Shown here: in pieces, positions 47,614 to 56,652 of the stretch
How positions within the stretch are numbered: position 1 is the first letter of the stretch
Layout: the number at the start of each line of letters is the position of its first letter
Source of the DNA: Yoonia sp.
GTDB taxonomy: Bacteria > Pseudomonadota > Alphaproteobacteria > Rhodobacterales > Rhodobacteraceae
Direction of reading: 5' to 3'
Length of the DNA: 64,000 bases
NCBI RefSeq assembly: GCF_014859355.1
Contig: NZ_JACUUJ010000014.1
Span: 1-64,000, forward strand
Notes under the pieces: generated by a model
What the model saw: only the letters and a program-made list of their open reading frames with translations
Database searches by the model: none
What the model was told of the DNA's origin: nothing
Made by a program: the position numbers and the translations under genes

Positions 47614-49299
47614 TTAGTCCAGCAAACGCCGTGCGATCACCTGCGCCTGAATTTCGGCGGCCCCTTCAAAGATGTTCAGGATGCGGGCATCACACAGGAT
47701 GCGGCTGATCTTGTATTCCAGCGCAAAACCGTTGCCGCCATGAATTTGCAGCGCGTTATCCGCACAGGCCCAAGCGACACGCGCCCCCAACAGCTTGGCC
47801 ATTCCGGCCTCGAGGTCGCAGCGGCGGTCGTTGTCTTTTTCATGGGCGCTGAAATAGGTCAGTTGCCGCGCAATCATGATTTCCACCGCCATCATCGCCA
47901 GCTTGCCTGACACGCGGGGAAAGTCGATCAGCGCCTTGCCGAACTGCTTGCGGTCTTGCGCATATTGCATGCCGACATCCAGCGCCGATTGCGCGACACC
48001 CACAGCGCGGGCGGCGGTCTGGATACGGGCGGATTCGAAGGTTTGCATCAACTGCTTGAAACCCTTGCCGGTTTCGCCGCCTAGCAGATTTTCACCCTTT
48101 ACGACAAAGCCGTCAAAGCCCAGCTCATATTCCTTCATGCCGCGATAGCCCAGCACCTCGATCTCGCCACCCGTCATGCCCGGGGTTGGGAACGGGTTTT
48201 CATCGGTGCCGGCGGTCTTTTCGGCCAGAAACATCGACAGGCCGCGATAGTCGGTCGTGTCGGGGTCGGTGCGTGCCAGCAATGTCATCACATGGGTGCG
48301 GCTGGCGTGAGTAATCCATGTCTTGTTGCCGGTGATTTCCCAATCGTTGCCATTTTTCACCGCCCGCGTGCGCAAGGCACCGAGGTCTGACCCGGTGTTG
48401 GGTTCGGTAAACACCGCCGTGGGCAGGATTTCGGCGCTGGCGATGCCAGGCAACCAGTGCTGTTTCTGTTCTTCGGTCCCGCCACACAGGATCAATTCGG
48501 CGGCAATTTCACTGCGCGTGCCAAGCGAACCTACGCCGATGTAACCGCGCGATAACTCTTCGCTGACCACGCACATGGATGCCTTGGACAGACCAAATCC
48601 GCCGTATTCTTCGGGGATGGTTAGGCCAAAAACGCCCAGTTCGGCCATTTCGTTGATAATCTCCAGCGGGATCAACTCATCCTTGAGATGCCATTCGTGG
48701 GCGTGGGGTTCCACGCGGTCCAAACTGAACCGGCGGAATTGTTCCCGGATCATTTCCAGTTCATCATCAAGTCCAGAGGCCCCGACGGTGATATTGGCCG
48801 ACTGTTCCTGCATCAGGGCGACCAACCGCGTGCGGGTCGCTTGCGTGTTACCCTGCTGCGTCAGGGTCATGACGGCGGGTTGCATCAGGACGTCTATATC
48901 GTCCTGTGTCAGGCCCATATCCTGAAGGCGCACGATTTCGCCCTGATTCATCTGGATGCCACCCTTGATCTGACAAAGGTATTCCCCGAATGCGATCTGG
49001 TGGATCAATTGTTCGACTTCGCCGAATTTTTCCAGCGATTGCAGTTTTTCGGCCCAAGCCTGCATCTGGTGCAGCGCCTGCGCATAAGTCGCCAGCCAGG
49101 CAAAGCCGTGGGCAGCGGTCTGGTTTTTTTCGATCAAGCGGCCAGAGACGCGACCATCTTCGGTGACCGTTTCGCGCAGGCTGGACTTGGCCCTTTCGGT
49201 CACGTCGTCAACTGCGGGCAGGGTGGCTGCGGTTAATGCCATCAGGTCTGGCAATCTTGGGTCAGTGGTCAATGAAAAGTCCTGTCCATCATGGGCCAT
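47614..49299 (-). CDS. Acyl-CoA dehydrogenase family protein, probable (2S)-methylsuccinyl-CoA dehydrogenase
   Basis: 561-residue flavoenzyme, longer than ordinary acyl-CoA dehydrogenases because of an N-terminal helical extension of about 170 residues; that size is typical of Mcd, which oxidises methylsuccinyl-CoA to mesaconyl-CoA in the ethylmalonyl-CoA pathway. The dehydrogenase domain has TEPNTGSDLGALRTRA, NKTWITHA and, at the end, IFEGAAEIQ with Glu545 at the place of the usual catalytic base. GAGGAA is about eight bases before the ATG. The name Mcd is inferred from length and taxonomy; a different branched acyl-CoA substrate remains possible. Confidence 0.78.
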   Translation of the reverse strand: MAHDGQDFSLTTDPRLPDLMALTAATLPAVDDVTERAKSSLRETVTEDGRVSGRLIEKNQTAAHGFAWLATYAQALHQMQAWAEKLQSLEKFGEVEQLIHQIAFGEYLCQIKGGIQMNQGEIVRLQDMGLTQDDIDVLMQPAVMTLTQQGNTQATRTRLVALMQEQSANITVGASGLDDELEMIREQFRRFSLDRVEPHAHEWHLKDELIPLEIINEMAELGVFGLTIPEEYGGFGLSKASMCVVSEELSRGYIGVGSLGTRSEIAAELILCGGTEEQKQHWLPGIASAEILPTAVFTEPNTGSDLGALRTRAVKNGNDWEITGNKTWITHASRTHVMTLLARTDPDTTDYRGLSMFLAEKTAGTDENPFPTPGMTGGEIEVLGYRGMKEYELGFDGFVVKGENLLGGETGKGFKQLMQTFESARIQTAARAVGVAQSALDVGMQYAQDRKQFGKALIDFPRVSGKLAMMAVEIMIARQLTYFSAHEKDNDRRCDLEAGMAKLLGARVAWACADNALQIHGGNGFALEYKISRILCDARILNIFEGAAEIQAQVIARRLLD

Positions 49300-49443
49300 G
49301 CGCGATTCCTCTTTTTGCGGGTGCAGAAATAGCGGTTTTGCAGTTGCAGCGCAATATTCATTCGAAAGGTGGTTATGAAAAGAACTAAAGTGTCGCGGTA
49401 AAATTTGTAATGCGCATTGTCATCTGACTGGCTAAGAGGCGAC

Positions 49444-50214
49444 ATGTTTGACCTTTTCAACGTTATCAGCCCCAGTCTATTCATCTTTGCCTGCGCCGTC
49501 ACCCTGCTGGGTGGCTTTGTAAAGGGCGCGGTTGGGTTCGCCATGCCTTTGGTGATGATTTCCGGTATGGGGATCATGATTGCACCCGATCTTGTTGTGG
49601 CCGGGATCATCTTGCCGATCCTTGTCAGCAATGGTTGGCAGGTGGCCCGCGCCGGCTTGGGCCCTGCACGCAGTGCGGTGATTGAACACTGGCGCTATAT
49701 CACGCTGGTTTGCGTGATGATCCTGATTTCCGCGCAGTTCTTGCGGGTGATTCCAGCAAATGCGATGTTCGTTGTCTTGGGGGTGCCAGTCGTTGTGCTG
49801 TGTGCCATTCAACTGGCGGGCTGGCGCCTTCGGATAAGCCCTGCATGGCGGCGGCCCTTTGAATGGATCGCTGGGACCGTGTCTGGTGTGCTGGGTGGTC
49901 TTGCCGGCACATGGGGGCCGCCGACCGTTTTGTATCTGCTGGCGCTTGATACGCCGCGCCATCAGCAAATGTCGGTGCAGGGGGTCATTTATGGGCTGGG
50001 TTCTGTGATGTTGTTCCTGGGGCATCTGAAATCGGGCGTATTGAGCGCCGAGACCTGGCCCCTGTCTGCCGCTTTGGTGGTGCCTGCGTTGCTGGGCATG
50101 TCTTTGGGGTTTTGGTATGGTGACAGGATTGATCAGAAAAGGTTCCGCGATGTGACTCTTTTGGTGTTGATCGTTGCGGGTGCCAACTTGATCAGACGGG
50201 GTTTGATGGGCTGA
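49444..50214 (+). CDS. TauE/SafE family sulfite or anion exporter-like permease
   Basis: 256-residue membrane protein with about eight hydrophobic segments arranged as two similar halves, each with a Gly-rich loop (LLGGFVKGAVGFAMP and VLGGLAGTWGPPTVLYLL). TauE/SafE proteins are thought to export sulfite, sulfoacetate or other small organic anions. ATG at 49444 with AGAGGCG upstream. No sulfonate genes are near, so the substrate is unknown. Followed by a terminator. Confidence 0.87.
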   Translation: MFDLFNVISPSLFIFACAVTLLGGFVKGAVGFAMPLVMISGMGIMIAPDLVVAGIILPILVSNGWQVARAGLGPARSAVIEHWRYITLVCVMILISAQFLRVIPANAMFVVLGVPVVVLCAIQLAGWRLRISPAWRRPFEWIAGTVSGVLGGLAGTWGPPTVLYLLALDTPRHQQMSVQGVIYGLGSVMLFLGHLKSGVLSAETWPLSAALVVPALLGMSLGFWYGDRIDQKRFRDVTLLVLIVAGANLIRRGLMG

Positions 50215-50258
50215 CGGGTGCGCCGTGCAGTAAACTGATGTGGCGCAACCCCATGCAG

Positions 50259-50291
50259 ATCGGGCGGGACGTGTCCCACCCGATATTTTTT
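50259..50291 (+). terminator. Rho-independent terminator of the TauE/SafE gene
   Basis: Stem ATCGGG...CCCGAT, one C-A mismatch, then GGGA/TCCC around a 4-base loop, followed by six T (50286-50291). The T-tract overlaps the stop codon of the convergent pckA gene. It works on the plus strand only; the pckA side lacks a T-tract. Confidence 0.8.
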
Positions 50292-51888
50292 AGCCGATCG
50301 CCGCCGCCTTGACGTCATCGTCTATAAAAGGGACGTATTTTTCAAAATTGTCGCTGAACATGCTGATCAGTTTCTGTGCTTGCGCATCATAGGCCGCAGG
50401 GTCGGACCATGTGCTGCGTGGATCCAGCAGCCCATTGTTTACGCCTTCGACATCAAGAGGCACTTCGAACCCAAAGTTGGGATCCTTGCGCACTGTGCCT
50501 TCGATCAGGGTGCCGTCCAACGCTGCGGCAAGCAATGCGCGCGTCGCCTTGATCGGCATCCGTGTGCCAGTGCCATAGGCGCCACCGGTCCATCCGGTAT
50601 TCACTAACCAGCAGGTCACGCCGTGTTTCGCGATTTTGTCGCGCAGCAGGTTGCCGTAAACTTCGGGACGCCGCGGCATGAAGGGCGCGCCGAAACAGGT
50701 GCTGAAGGTCGGTTCGGGTTCCGTAACGCCGGTTTCCGTCCCCGCCACCTTGGACGTGAAGCCAGAAAGGAAGTGATACATCGCCTGCGCAGGGGTCAGC
50801 CGCGCGATTGGAGGCAGCACACCAAAAGCGTCACAGGTCAGCATAATGATGTTCTTTGGGTGCCCACCAAGCCCGGTTTCCGATGCGTTGGGGATATAGT
50901 GCAACGGATAGGCGCAACGCATGTTTGCAGTCAGGCTGTCGTCGTCGAAGTCAAGTTCCAGCGTTTCGGGATCATAGACCATGTTTTCGATAACCGTGTG
51001 CGGCATCGCACAGGTGGCGTAAATTTCGGGTTCTGCCTCTGGGTCAAGGCCGATCGTTTTGGCATAGCACCCCCCTTCGAAATTGAAGGTGCCGCGATCA
51101 GACCAACCGTGTTCGTCATCACCGATCAACGTGCGCGTCGGGTCTGCGGACAGTGTTGTTTTGCCAGTGCCGGACAAGCCAAAGAAGACGGCGGTGTCAA
51201 TCGGGTTGCCGGTGGCGTGGTTGGCCGAACAATGCATCGGCATGATGCCCTTGGCCGGCAGCAGGTAGTTCAGCAGCGTAAAGACCGATTTCTTGATTTC
51301 GCCCGCGTATTCCGTGTTCCCGATCAGAACCAGCTTTTTGTCAAAGTTGATGGCGATCACGGTTTCAGACCGGCAGCCATGCCGTTCCGGGTCTGCCTTG
51401 AATTTAGGGCAGTTGATGATGGTGAATTCAGGCACAAACGTATCTAGTTCGCTGGCCTCGGGGCGGCGCAGCAAGTGGTGGATGAACAAACCATGCCAGG
51501 CCAATTCTGTGACAACACGCACGTCCAACCGTTGTTCAGGATCAGCCCCGCCGAACAAGTCCTGCACATAAAAAGTGCCGCCCTGCATATGGGCCAGCAT
51601 ATCTGCATGCAGCTGGTCAAATTTCGCGGGGTCCATTGGTGTGTTGTTGTCCCACCAGATCGAATCTTCGACAGACGGTGTTCGCACGACAAATTTGTCT
51701 TTGGGCGACCGGCCGGTGTGTTTGCCGGTCGTGACCAGCAATGTGCCGCCCTTGCCGGTGACGCCCTCGTCTGCGGCGACGGCGGCGTCATGCAACAAGT
51801 CTTCGGGGCTGTTGTAATATACCTCACCCAGCCCTGTGATGCCTTGGTCCTCAAGCTTCATCTTGGGGTTGACCTGTCCGTGGTCCAT
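50290..51888 (-). CDS. pckA: Phosphoenolpyruvate carboxykinase (ATP)
   Basis: Converts oxaloacetate and ATP to phosphoenolpyruvate, the gateway to gluconeogenesis. 532 residues. ATP loop [10 protein letters not shown] (residues 237-246), the metal/oxaloacetate block [22 protein letters not shown] and INTGWTGG-type [12 protein letters not shown] are intact; the phosphate-binding [10 protein letters not shown] is near residue 57. AGGAG is seven bases before the ATG. It is divergent from chvI across 283 bp; the two are usually adjacent in alphaproteobacteria. Confidence 0.97.
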   Translation of the reverse strand: MDHGQVNPKMKLEDQGITGLGEVYYNSPEDLLHDAAVAADEGVTGKGGTLLVTTGKHTGRSPKDKFVVRTPSVEDSIWWDNNTPMDPAKFDQLHADMLAHMQGGTFYVQDLFGGADPEQRLDVRVVTELAWHGLFIHHLLRRPEASELDTFVPEFTIINCPKFKADPERHGCRSETVIAINFDKKLVLIGNTEYAGEIKKSVFTLLNYLLPAKGIMPMHCSANHATGNPIDTAVFFGLSGTGKTTLSADPTRTLIGDDEHGWSDRGTFNFEGGCYAKTIGLDPEAEPEIYATCAMPHTVIENMVYDPETLELDFDDDSLTANMRCAYPLHYIPNASETGLGGHPKNIIMLTCDAFGVLPPIARLTPAQAMYHFLSGFTSKVAGTETGVTEPEPTFSTCFGAPFMPRRPEVYGNLLRDKIAKHGVTCWLVNTGWTGGAYGTGTRMPIKATRALLAAALDGTLIEGTVRKDPNFGFEVPLDVEGVNNGLLDPRSTWSDPAAYDAQAQKLISMFSDNFEKYVPFIDDDVKAAAIG

Positions 51889-51975
51889 GGGTTTGCTCCT
51901 TGTGCATGGCCTTCGTCAAATGCGATATCTTCTTTAACACCATGTGTTGCAGTGCGAACAGACTGCTTTGGCACA

Positions 51976-52011
51976 GTTAGCGCAACCAAGTCGCTGTTAG
52001 CGCAACCAAGT
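51976..52011. promoter_or_regulatory. Direct repeat in the pckA-chvI divergent promoter region
   Basis: GTTAGCGCAACCAAGT occurs twice (51976-51991 and 51996-52011), 20 bp apart centre to centre, that is about two helix turns. An outer 9-bp inverted repeat TTGGCACAG/CTGTGCCAA (51968-51976 and 52060-52068) flanks it. Such spacing suits a regulator dimer pair; ChvI itself or another carbon-control regulator is a candidate. Binding has not been shown. Confidence 0.5.
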
Positions 52012-52129
52012 TCCGAAAATCCCGCCCCGGCTGGTTTGGTTGGGGGCCTGGTTCGAAAACTGTGCCAATTAAGGCAACATTAAGGCGGATGCGTAGATAA
52101 TGATTGATTCGCGTTGTTAAAAAGTTGAA

Positions 52130-52153
52130 AACTCTTACAATTGAAAAAGAGTT
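52130..52153 (+). promoter_or_regulatory. AT-rich hairpin in the chvI leader
   Basis: A 7-bp inverted repeat AACTCTT/AAGAGTT with a 10-base loop, ending 18 bases before the chvI ATG and just before GAGGAAACG, the probable ribosome site. It may be a leader hairpin or a regulator site; the sequence alone does not decide. Confidence 0.35.
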
Positions 52154-52171
52154 GAATTTGAGGAAACGCGC

Positions 52172-52873
52172 ATGTCGAGAATTGCTTTGGTGGATGACGA
52201 CAGAAACATCCTGACGTCGGTGTCGATGACACTGGAAGCCGAAGGGTTTGAGGTGGAAACCTACAACGATGGCCAGTCTGCTTTGGAGGCGTTCAACAAG
52301 CGGATGCCGGACATGGCGGTTCTTGACATTAAAATGCCACGGATGGATGGCATGGATCTGTTGCAGCGCCTGCGGCAGAAATCGTCGATGCCCGTCATCT
52401 TTCTGACTTCCAAGGATGATGAAATCGACGAGGTTCTGGGCCTGCGCATGGGTGCCGACGATTATGTGAAAAAGCCGTTTTCACAACGTCTGCTTGTTGA
52501 ACGGATCCGGGCATTGCTGCGCAGGCAAGATGCCATTGCCGGTGAGGAAATTGAGGAGACCGAGGAAACCAAGATCATGGTGCGCGGGAATCTTGTGATG
52601 GACCCTCTGCGTCATGCGGTCAAATGGAAGGGGCGCGATGTATCGCTGACGGTGACAGAGTTCTTGTTGCTGCAAGCGTTGGCGCAGCGCCCTGGATTTG
52701 TCAAAAGCCGCGATCAGTTGATGGACGTGGCCTATGATGATCAGGTCTATGTGGATGATCGCACGATCGACAGCCACATCAAACGCCTGCGTAAAAAAAT
52801 GCGTAACACAGATGACGAGTTTTCCGCGATTGAGACACTGTATGGAATTGGGTATCGCTATAACGAAGAGTAG
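52172..52873 (+). CDS. chvI: Response regulator ChvI
   Basis: 233-residue OmpR-type regulator. Receiver with phosphoacceptor Asp52 in [11 protein letters not shown], Lys in YVKKPFSQ, and a C-terminal winged helix ending [28 protein letters not shown]. ChvI/ChvG control envelope stress, acid response, motility and carbon metabolism in alphaproteobacteria, including PEP carboxykinase. It is divergent from pckA and four bases before chvG. GAGGAAA is about ten bases before the ATG. Confidence 0.93.
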   Translation: MSRIALVDDDRNILTSVSMTLEAEGFEVETYNDGQSALEAFNKRMPDMAVLDIKMPRMDGMDLLQRLRQKSSMPVIFLTSKDDEIDEVLGLRMGADDYVKKPFSQRLLVERIRALLRRQDAIAGEEIEETEETKIMVRGNLVMDPLRHAVKWKGRDVSLTVTEFLLLQALAQRPGFVKSRDQLMDVAYDDQVYVDDRTIDSHIKRLRKKMRNTDDEFSAIETLYGIGYRYNEE

Positions 52874-52876
52874 GGC

Positions 52877-54613
52877 ATGACTGCCGCGCCCAAAATCGAC
52901 GTGCGCGACTTGCAGTCGGTGCGAGCAGCGGCGCGTGCGCCCGACGTGGTGCTGGGTGAAGACTGGGTTTCGCCTGACATGCTGCAATACGGTGTTGATG
53001 TCGATGCGCAGCCCAAGCGGGGGCTTTTTTCGCTGCGACATTCGCCCATCGCCCGCAAGATTGTTACGATCAACCTGATCGCCGTGATTTTGCTGATTTC
53101 TGGCGTTTTGTATCTTTCGCCGTCGCGCGACAGTCTGGCATATCAACGGGCCAAAGGGCTGGTCAACGAAGCGCAGTTGATTGCCGACGTATTCGAGGGG
53201 CAGTTGCCGCAGGTTGCCCCTGTCAATCTGGTCACGGCAGATGGCATCAACCCGGCGGCTACGCTGGCATCGCTGAGCCTGCGCGGCGGAGTCGAAGTTT
53301 CGGTTTTCGCGACCGATGCAACCCTCGTTGCGACGGCGACAGGTTTGTTGAACGAGGCTGAAATTGCAGAATTGGAGCTGCAAACAGGCACGACGTTTCT
53401 GACTGATTTCCTGGCAAATATCTGGGATACACTGTCACGGCTTCGGCCATTTGGCGACGACAACCTGGCAACAGAACTGCAACGCGTGAGCCTGTCGCAG
53501 GAAAGTGTGCGCCGTGCGCTTGCTCAAGGCACGCAACTGCAATCTGCCGAAATCGATGGCAACACCAGTTTCATTGTCACCACCCCGATCATGCGTAACG
53601 GCGTGCCTGTTGGTGTCATTGCTGTCACCACTGCCGCGGGTGAGGTTGACAGCCTGGTCCGGCGCGAACGTGAACAGGTGCTGCGGCTGTTTGTGATCGG
53701 TATTGTTGTCAGTATCGGATTAAGCCTTGTTCTGGCATCCACGATCGCCAACCCACTGGCCGATCTTGCCACTGCCGCCGAGGCAAGCCATGCCAAAAAT
53801 GCGCGCAAAATGTCGCCTGTGCGGGTCCGGATCCCGGATTTGACGGCGCGTCCCGATGAAATCGGTCGTCTTTCCGGCGCGCTGCGCGGAATGGTTTCTG
53901 CGTTGTATGAACGGATTGACGGCAATGAACAATTTGCCGCTGACGTGGCCCATGAAATCAAGAATCCACTTGCATCGCTGCGCTCTGCGGTGGGCACCAT
54001 GCGGTTTGCCAAGCGCGAGGACCAGCGCGAGCGTTTGTTGGAAGTGATTGAACACGACGTCAAAAGGCTCGACCGGCTTGTCAGCGATATTTCAAACGCA
54101 TCGCGGTTGGACAGTGAACTGGTCAAGGAAGAGGAACAGTCTTTTGACCTGATCCCGATGCTGAAGAATATCCATGAATTCATGCGCAAAGAGGCATCGG
54201 CGAAGGGTATCGATTTCGTCTCGGACATGCCCAACCAACCCATCATGGTGCAAGGGCTGGAAGGTCGCTTGGCCCAAGTCTTTGTCAACCTGATTACGAA
54301 CGCTATTTCGTTTTCTGAAAAAGGCGATGCGATCCGGGTCTGGGCGCGCAAACGCGAAAACCGTGTGCTGGTCGTGGTCGAAGATACTGGCCCCGGCATA
54401 CCGGAAGACGCCCTGACAAAGATTTTCCAGCGGTTTTATTCCGAACGGCCTGCGGGACAGTTTGGCAATAATTCGGGGCTTGGTCTGGCCATTTCAAAAC
54501 AGATCGTCGAAGCGCATGGCGGTGTGATTTGGGCAGAAAACATACGACCGACGGAAGCGGATGCCGGGTCTGAACCTTTGGGGGCCCGTTTTGTCGTTGG
54601 TTTGCCGGTCTAG
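52877..54613 (+). CDS. chvG: Sensor histidine kinase ChvG
   Basis: 578-residue membrane sensor. Cytoplasmic N-terminus, membrane segment at about 60-78 (IVTINLIAVILLISGVLYL), a periplasmic sensor loop of about 190 residues, second segment near 270-290, HAMP domain, then the H-box DVAHEIKNPLAS with His359 and the ATPase domain with N (LITNAISFSEKG), G1 (VEDTGPGIPED) and G2 (NNSGLGLAISKQIV) boxes. The periplasmic part senses acid or cell-wall cues in relatives, where ExoR is a partner; I did not see exoR here. Confidence 0.94.
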   Translation: MTAAPKIDVRDLQSVRAAARAPDVVLGEDWVSPDMLQYGVDVDAQPKRGLFSLRHSPIARKIVTINLIAVILLISGVLYLSPSRDSLAYQRAKGLVNEAQLIADVFEGQLPQVAPVNLVTADGINPAATLASLSLRGGVEVSVFATDATLVATATGLLNEAEIAELELQTGTTFLTDFLANIWDTLSRLRPFGDDNLATELQRVSLSQESVRRALAQGTQLQSAEIDGNTSFIVTTPIMRNGVPVGVIAVTTAAGEVDSLVRREREQVLRLFVIGIVVSIGLSLVLASTIANPLADLATAAEASHAKNARKMSPVRVRIPDLTARPDEIGRLSGALRGMVSALYERIDGNEQFAADVAHEIKNPLASLRSAVGTMRFAKREDQRERLLEVIEHDVKRLDRLVSDISNASRLDSELVKEEEQSFDLIPMLKNIHEFMRKEASAKGIDFVSDMPNQPIMVQGLEGRLAQVFVNLITNAISFSEKGDAIRVWARKRENRVLVVVEDTGPGIPEDALTKIFQRFYSERPAGQFGNNSGLGLAISKQIVEAHGGVIWAENIRPTEADAGSEPLGARFVVGLPV

Positions 54614-54622
54614 GGCAGGAAT

Positions 54623-55048
54623 GTGACAGGCCCAAAAACCATTCATGCCACATGTGTTGCCTTGAATGATCGTGCGGTGTTGCTGTGCGGGGCTTCCGGG
54701 CGGGGGAAATCTGCGCTGGGTCTGATTTTGATGGGCATGGGTTGCACCTTGGTGGCGGATGACAGAACCCTGCTGGAGCGCGATGGCGCGCAAGTCATGG
54801 CCCGTTGTCCTGCGCCGATCCGCGGCATGATCGAAGCGCGGGGGATCGGGATTTTGGCGGCCAAGCATGTGGACAGGGCGGCGGTTGTTCTTGTGGCCGA
54901 TCTGGATCAGCTATCTGATGAACGACTGCCGCATCGACGCACCACGACGTTACTTGGCTGCGAAATCCCCTTGATTGCAGGGATTGACGGACCACATTTC
55001 GGGGCGGCGATGATCCAAATACTCAAGTCTGGCTGGAGCGTGACGTGA
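54623..55048 (+). CDS. hprK: HPr kinase/phosphorylase (short alphaproteobacterial form)
   Basis: 141 residues from a GTG start: only the C-terminal catalytic domain, with P-loop GASGRGKS (residues 23-30) and the conserved ARGIGIL stretch ([15 protein letters not shown]). The enzyme phosphorylates and dephosphorylates HPr on Ser46. The N-terminal domain of Firmicutes enzymes is missing, as in other alphaproteobacteria. It lies 10 bp after chvG and overlaps rapZ by four bases (GTGA). Confidence 0.93.
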   Translation: MTGPKTIHATCVALNDRAVLLCGASGRGKSALGLILMGMGCTLVADDRTLLERDGAQVMARCPAPIRGMIEARGIGILAAKHVDRAAVVLVADLDQLSDERLPHRRTTTLLGCEIPLIAGIDGPHFGAAMIQILKSGWSVT

Positions 55049-55965
55049 ACGCACAGGAACTCACCCAAAAGATCGGGCCAGCATCCGTGGTGCTGGTGAC
55101 TGGGCCGTCAGGTGCCGGACGGTCAACTGCGATAAAAGTTCTTGAGGATCTGGGATACGAGGTGATCGACAACTTGCCGCTGTCGCTGTTGCCGCGACTG
55201 CTGGACGGTCCGCCGCCGAACCGCCCACTTGCGCTGGGCCTTGATGTGCGCAACCGCGATTTTGGGACAAAAGCGTTGATCGAAACGATTGATCAACTGG
55301 CGGCGCGCAGCGATCAGTTTGCGCAAGTGCTGTATCTGGATGCCGCCGAAGACGAACTGATCCGCCGGTATTCGGAAACCCGCCGCAGGCATCCGCTGGC
55401 CGCATCCGATTCACCGCACGAAGGTATCCAACGCGAATGCGACCTGTTGGTGCCGGTGCGGGCGCGGGCAGATATCCTGATTGATACAACTGGCCTGTCC
55501 CCACATGATTTGCGCATCGAAGTTGAACGTTGGTTCGACATAAGGGCGGGGCGGCAGCTTGGGGTGACGGTGCATTCGTTTTCTTACAAGCGGGGTTTGC
55601 CCCGCGGCATGGATATCGTCATCGACTGCCGTTTCTTACGCAATCCGCATTGGGATGAAAGCCTGCGTCACCATGACGGGCGCGACCCGTTGGTCGCCGC
55701 TTTTGTCGCGCAAGACCCCCGGTTCGACCCATTCTTTGATCGGGTCAAATCGCTGGTTGATTTGCTGTTGCCCGCGCACAAGGACGAAGGCAAGACGCAT
55801 TTGTCGATTGGGTTTGGCTGCACCGGGGGGCAACACCGGTCTGTCGCTGTGACGGAAAGGCTTGCATCTGCCCTTGCGAAGGACGGATGGCATGTGTCTA
55901 AACGACACTGGGAGATGGAACGCCGCGCTGTGCAGGCGCAGTCAGACAAAGGGCCGGAAATTTGA
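55045..55965 (+). CDS. rapZ: RNase adapter RapZ
   Basis: 306-residue P-loop protein, GPSGAGRST at residues 20-28, and a conserved C-terminal domain with [18 protein letters not shown]. In E. coli RapZ guides RNase E to the GlmZ small RNA and senses glucosamine-6-phosphate. Here it is embedded in the phosphotransferase operon, starting at a GTG that overlaps hprK. The alphaproteobacterial target is not known. Confidence 0.93.
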   Translation: MNAQELTQKIGPASVVLVTGPSGAGRSTAIKVLEDLGYEVIDNLPLSLLPRLLDGPPPNRPLALGLDVRNRDFGTKALIETIDQLAARSDQFAQVLYLDAAEDELIRRYSETRRRHPLAASDSPHEGIQRECDLLVPVRARADILIDTTGLSPHDLRIEVERWFDIRAGRQLGVTVHSFSYKRGLPRGMDIVIDCRFLRNPHWDESLRHHDGRDPLVAAFVAQDPRFDPFFDRVKSLVDLLLPAHKDEGKTHLSIGFGCTGGQHRSVAVTERLASALAKDGWHVSKRHWEMERRAVQAQSDKGPEI

Positions 55966-56357
55966 TTGGTATTGTCATTGTGGCACATGGCAGATTGGCG
56001 CAAGAATATGTTGCGGCTGTTGAACATGTTGTCGGCAAACAAGCCAATATGAAAAGCATTGCCATTGCCCCGGACGATGACCGCAGCGCAAAGCAGGCCG
56101 AAATCTGTGATGCGGCCGATTCTGTTGATACAGGTGACGGGGTTGTCATTGTGACCGATATGTTTGGGGGATCGCCGTCCAATTTGTCGTTGCGGGCCTG
56201 CGGGCCTGAAGACCGGCGCATCCTTTATGGGGCGAATCTGCCAATGCTGATCAAACTGACAAAATCCCGCAATCGCAGTGTGCCCGATGCGGTCGCTGCT
56301 GCAATTGCTGCGGCCCATAAATATATCGACAGCCACAATGGTGGACCAACGCAATGA
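55962..56357 (+). CDS. PTS EIIA component, mannose type
   Basis: 131-residue EIIA-Man-like protein with the phosphoacceptor His9 in [10 protein letters not shown], and [16 protein letters not shown]. The start is a TTG that overlaps the rapZ stop. There is no EIIB or EIIC near, so it likely regulates rather than transports; in related bacteria its state controls carbon or envelope functions together with HPr. Confidence 0.9.
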   Translation: MIGIVIVAHGRLAQEYVAAVEHVVGKQANMKSIAIAPDDDRSAKQAEICDAADSVDTGDGVVIVTDMFGGSPSNLSLRACGPEDRRILYGANLPMLIKLTKSRNRSVPDAVAAAIAAAHKYIDSHNGGPTQ

Positions 56358-56623
56358 CTCACTGCCATCTTCGGATCGAAAATATCAAAGGCTTGCACGC
56401 CCGTGCGTCCGCCAAACTGGTTGAACTGGTCGAAAGCTATGACGCCGATGCCACCGTCAGCAAGGATGGTGAAACCGCCAGTGGCGACAGCATCATGGGG
56501 CTGCTGATGTTGGCAGCTTCGGTTGGCACATATATTGATGTCGAAACACGCGGCCCTGCCGCCGAAGCATTGGCCGCTGCGATAACAGCTCTTGTGGCAG
56601 ATAAATTCGGTGAGGATTACTAA
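56354..56623 (+). CDS. HPr family phosphocarrier protein
   Basis: 89-residue HPr. His15 in KGLHARASAKL accepts phosphate from enzyme I, and Ser46 in SGDSIMGLLML is the HprK site; both are present, so it can read both inputs. It overlaps the EIIA gene by four bases. Enzyme I (ptsP or ptsI) is not in the window. Confidence 0.94.
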   Translation: MTHCHLRIENIKGLHARASAKLVELVESYDADATVSKDGETASGDSIMGLLMLAASVGTYIDVETRGPAAEALAAAITALVADKFGEDY

Positions 56624-56652
56624 TCGCCGCCAGACAAAACGAGGTGCGACCT

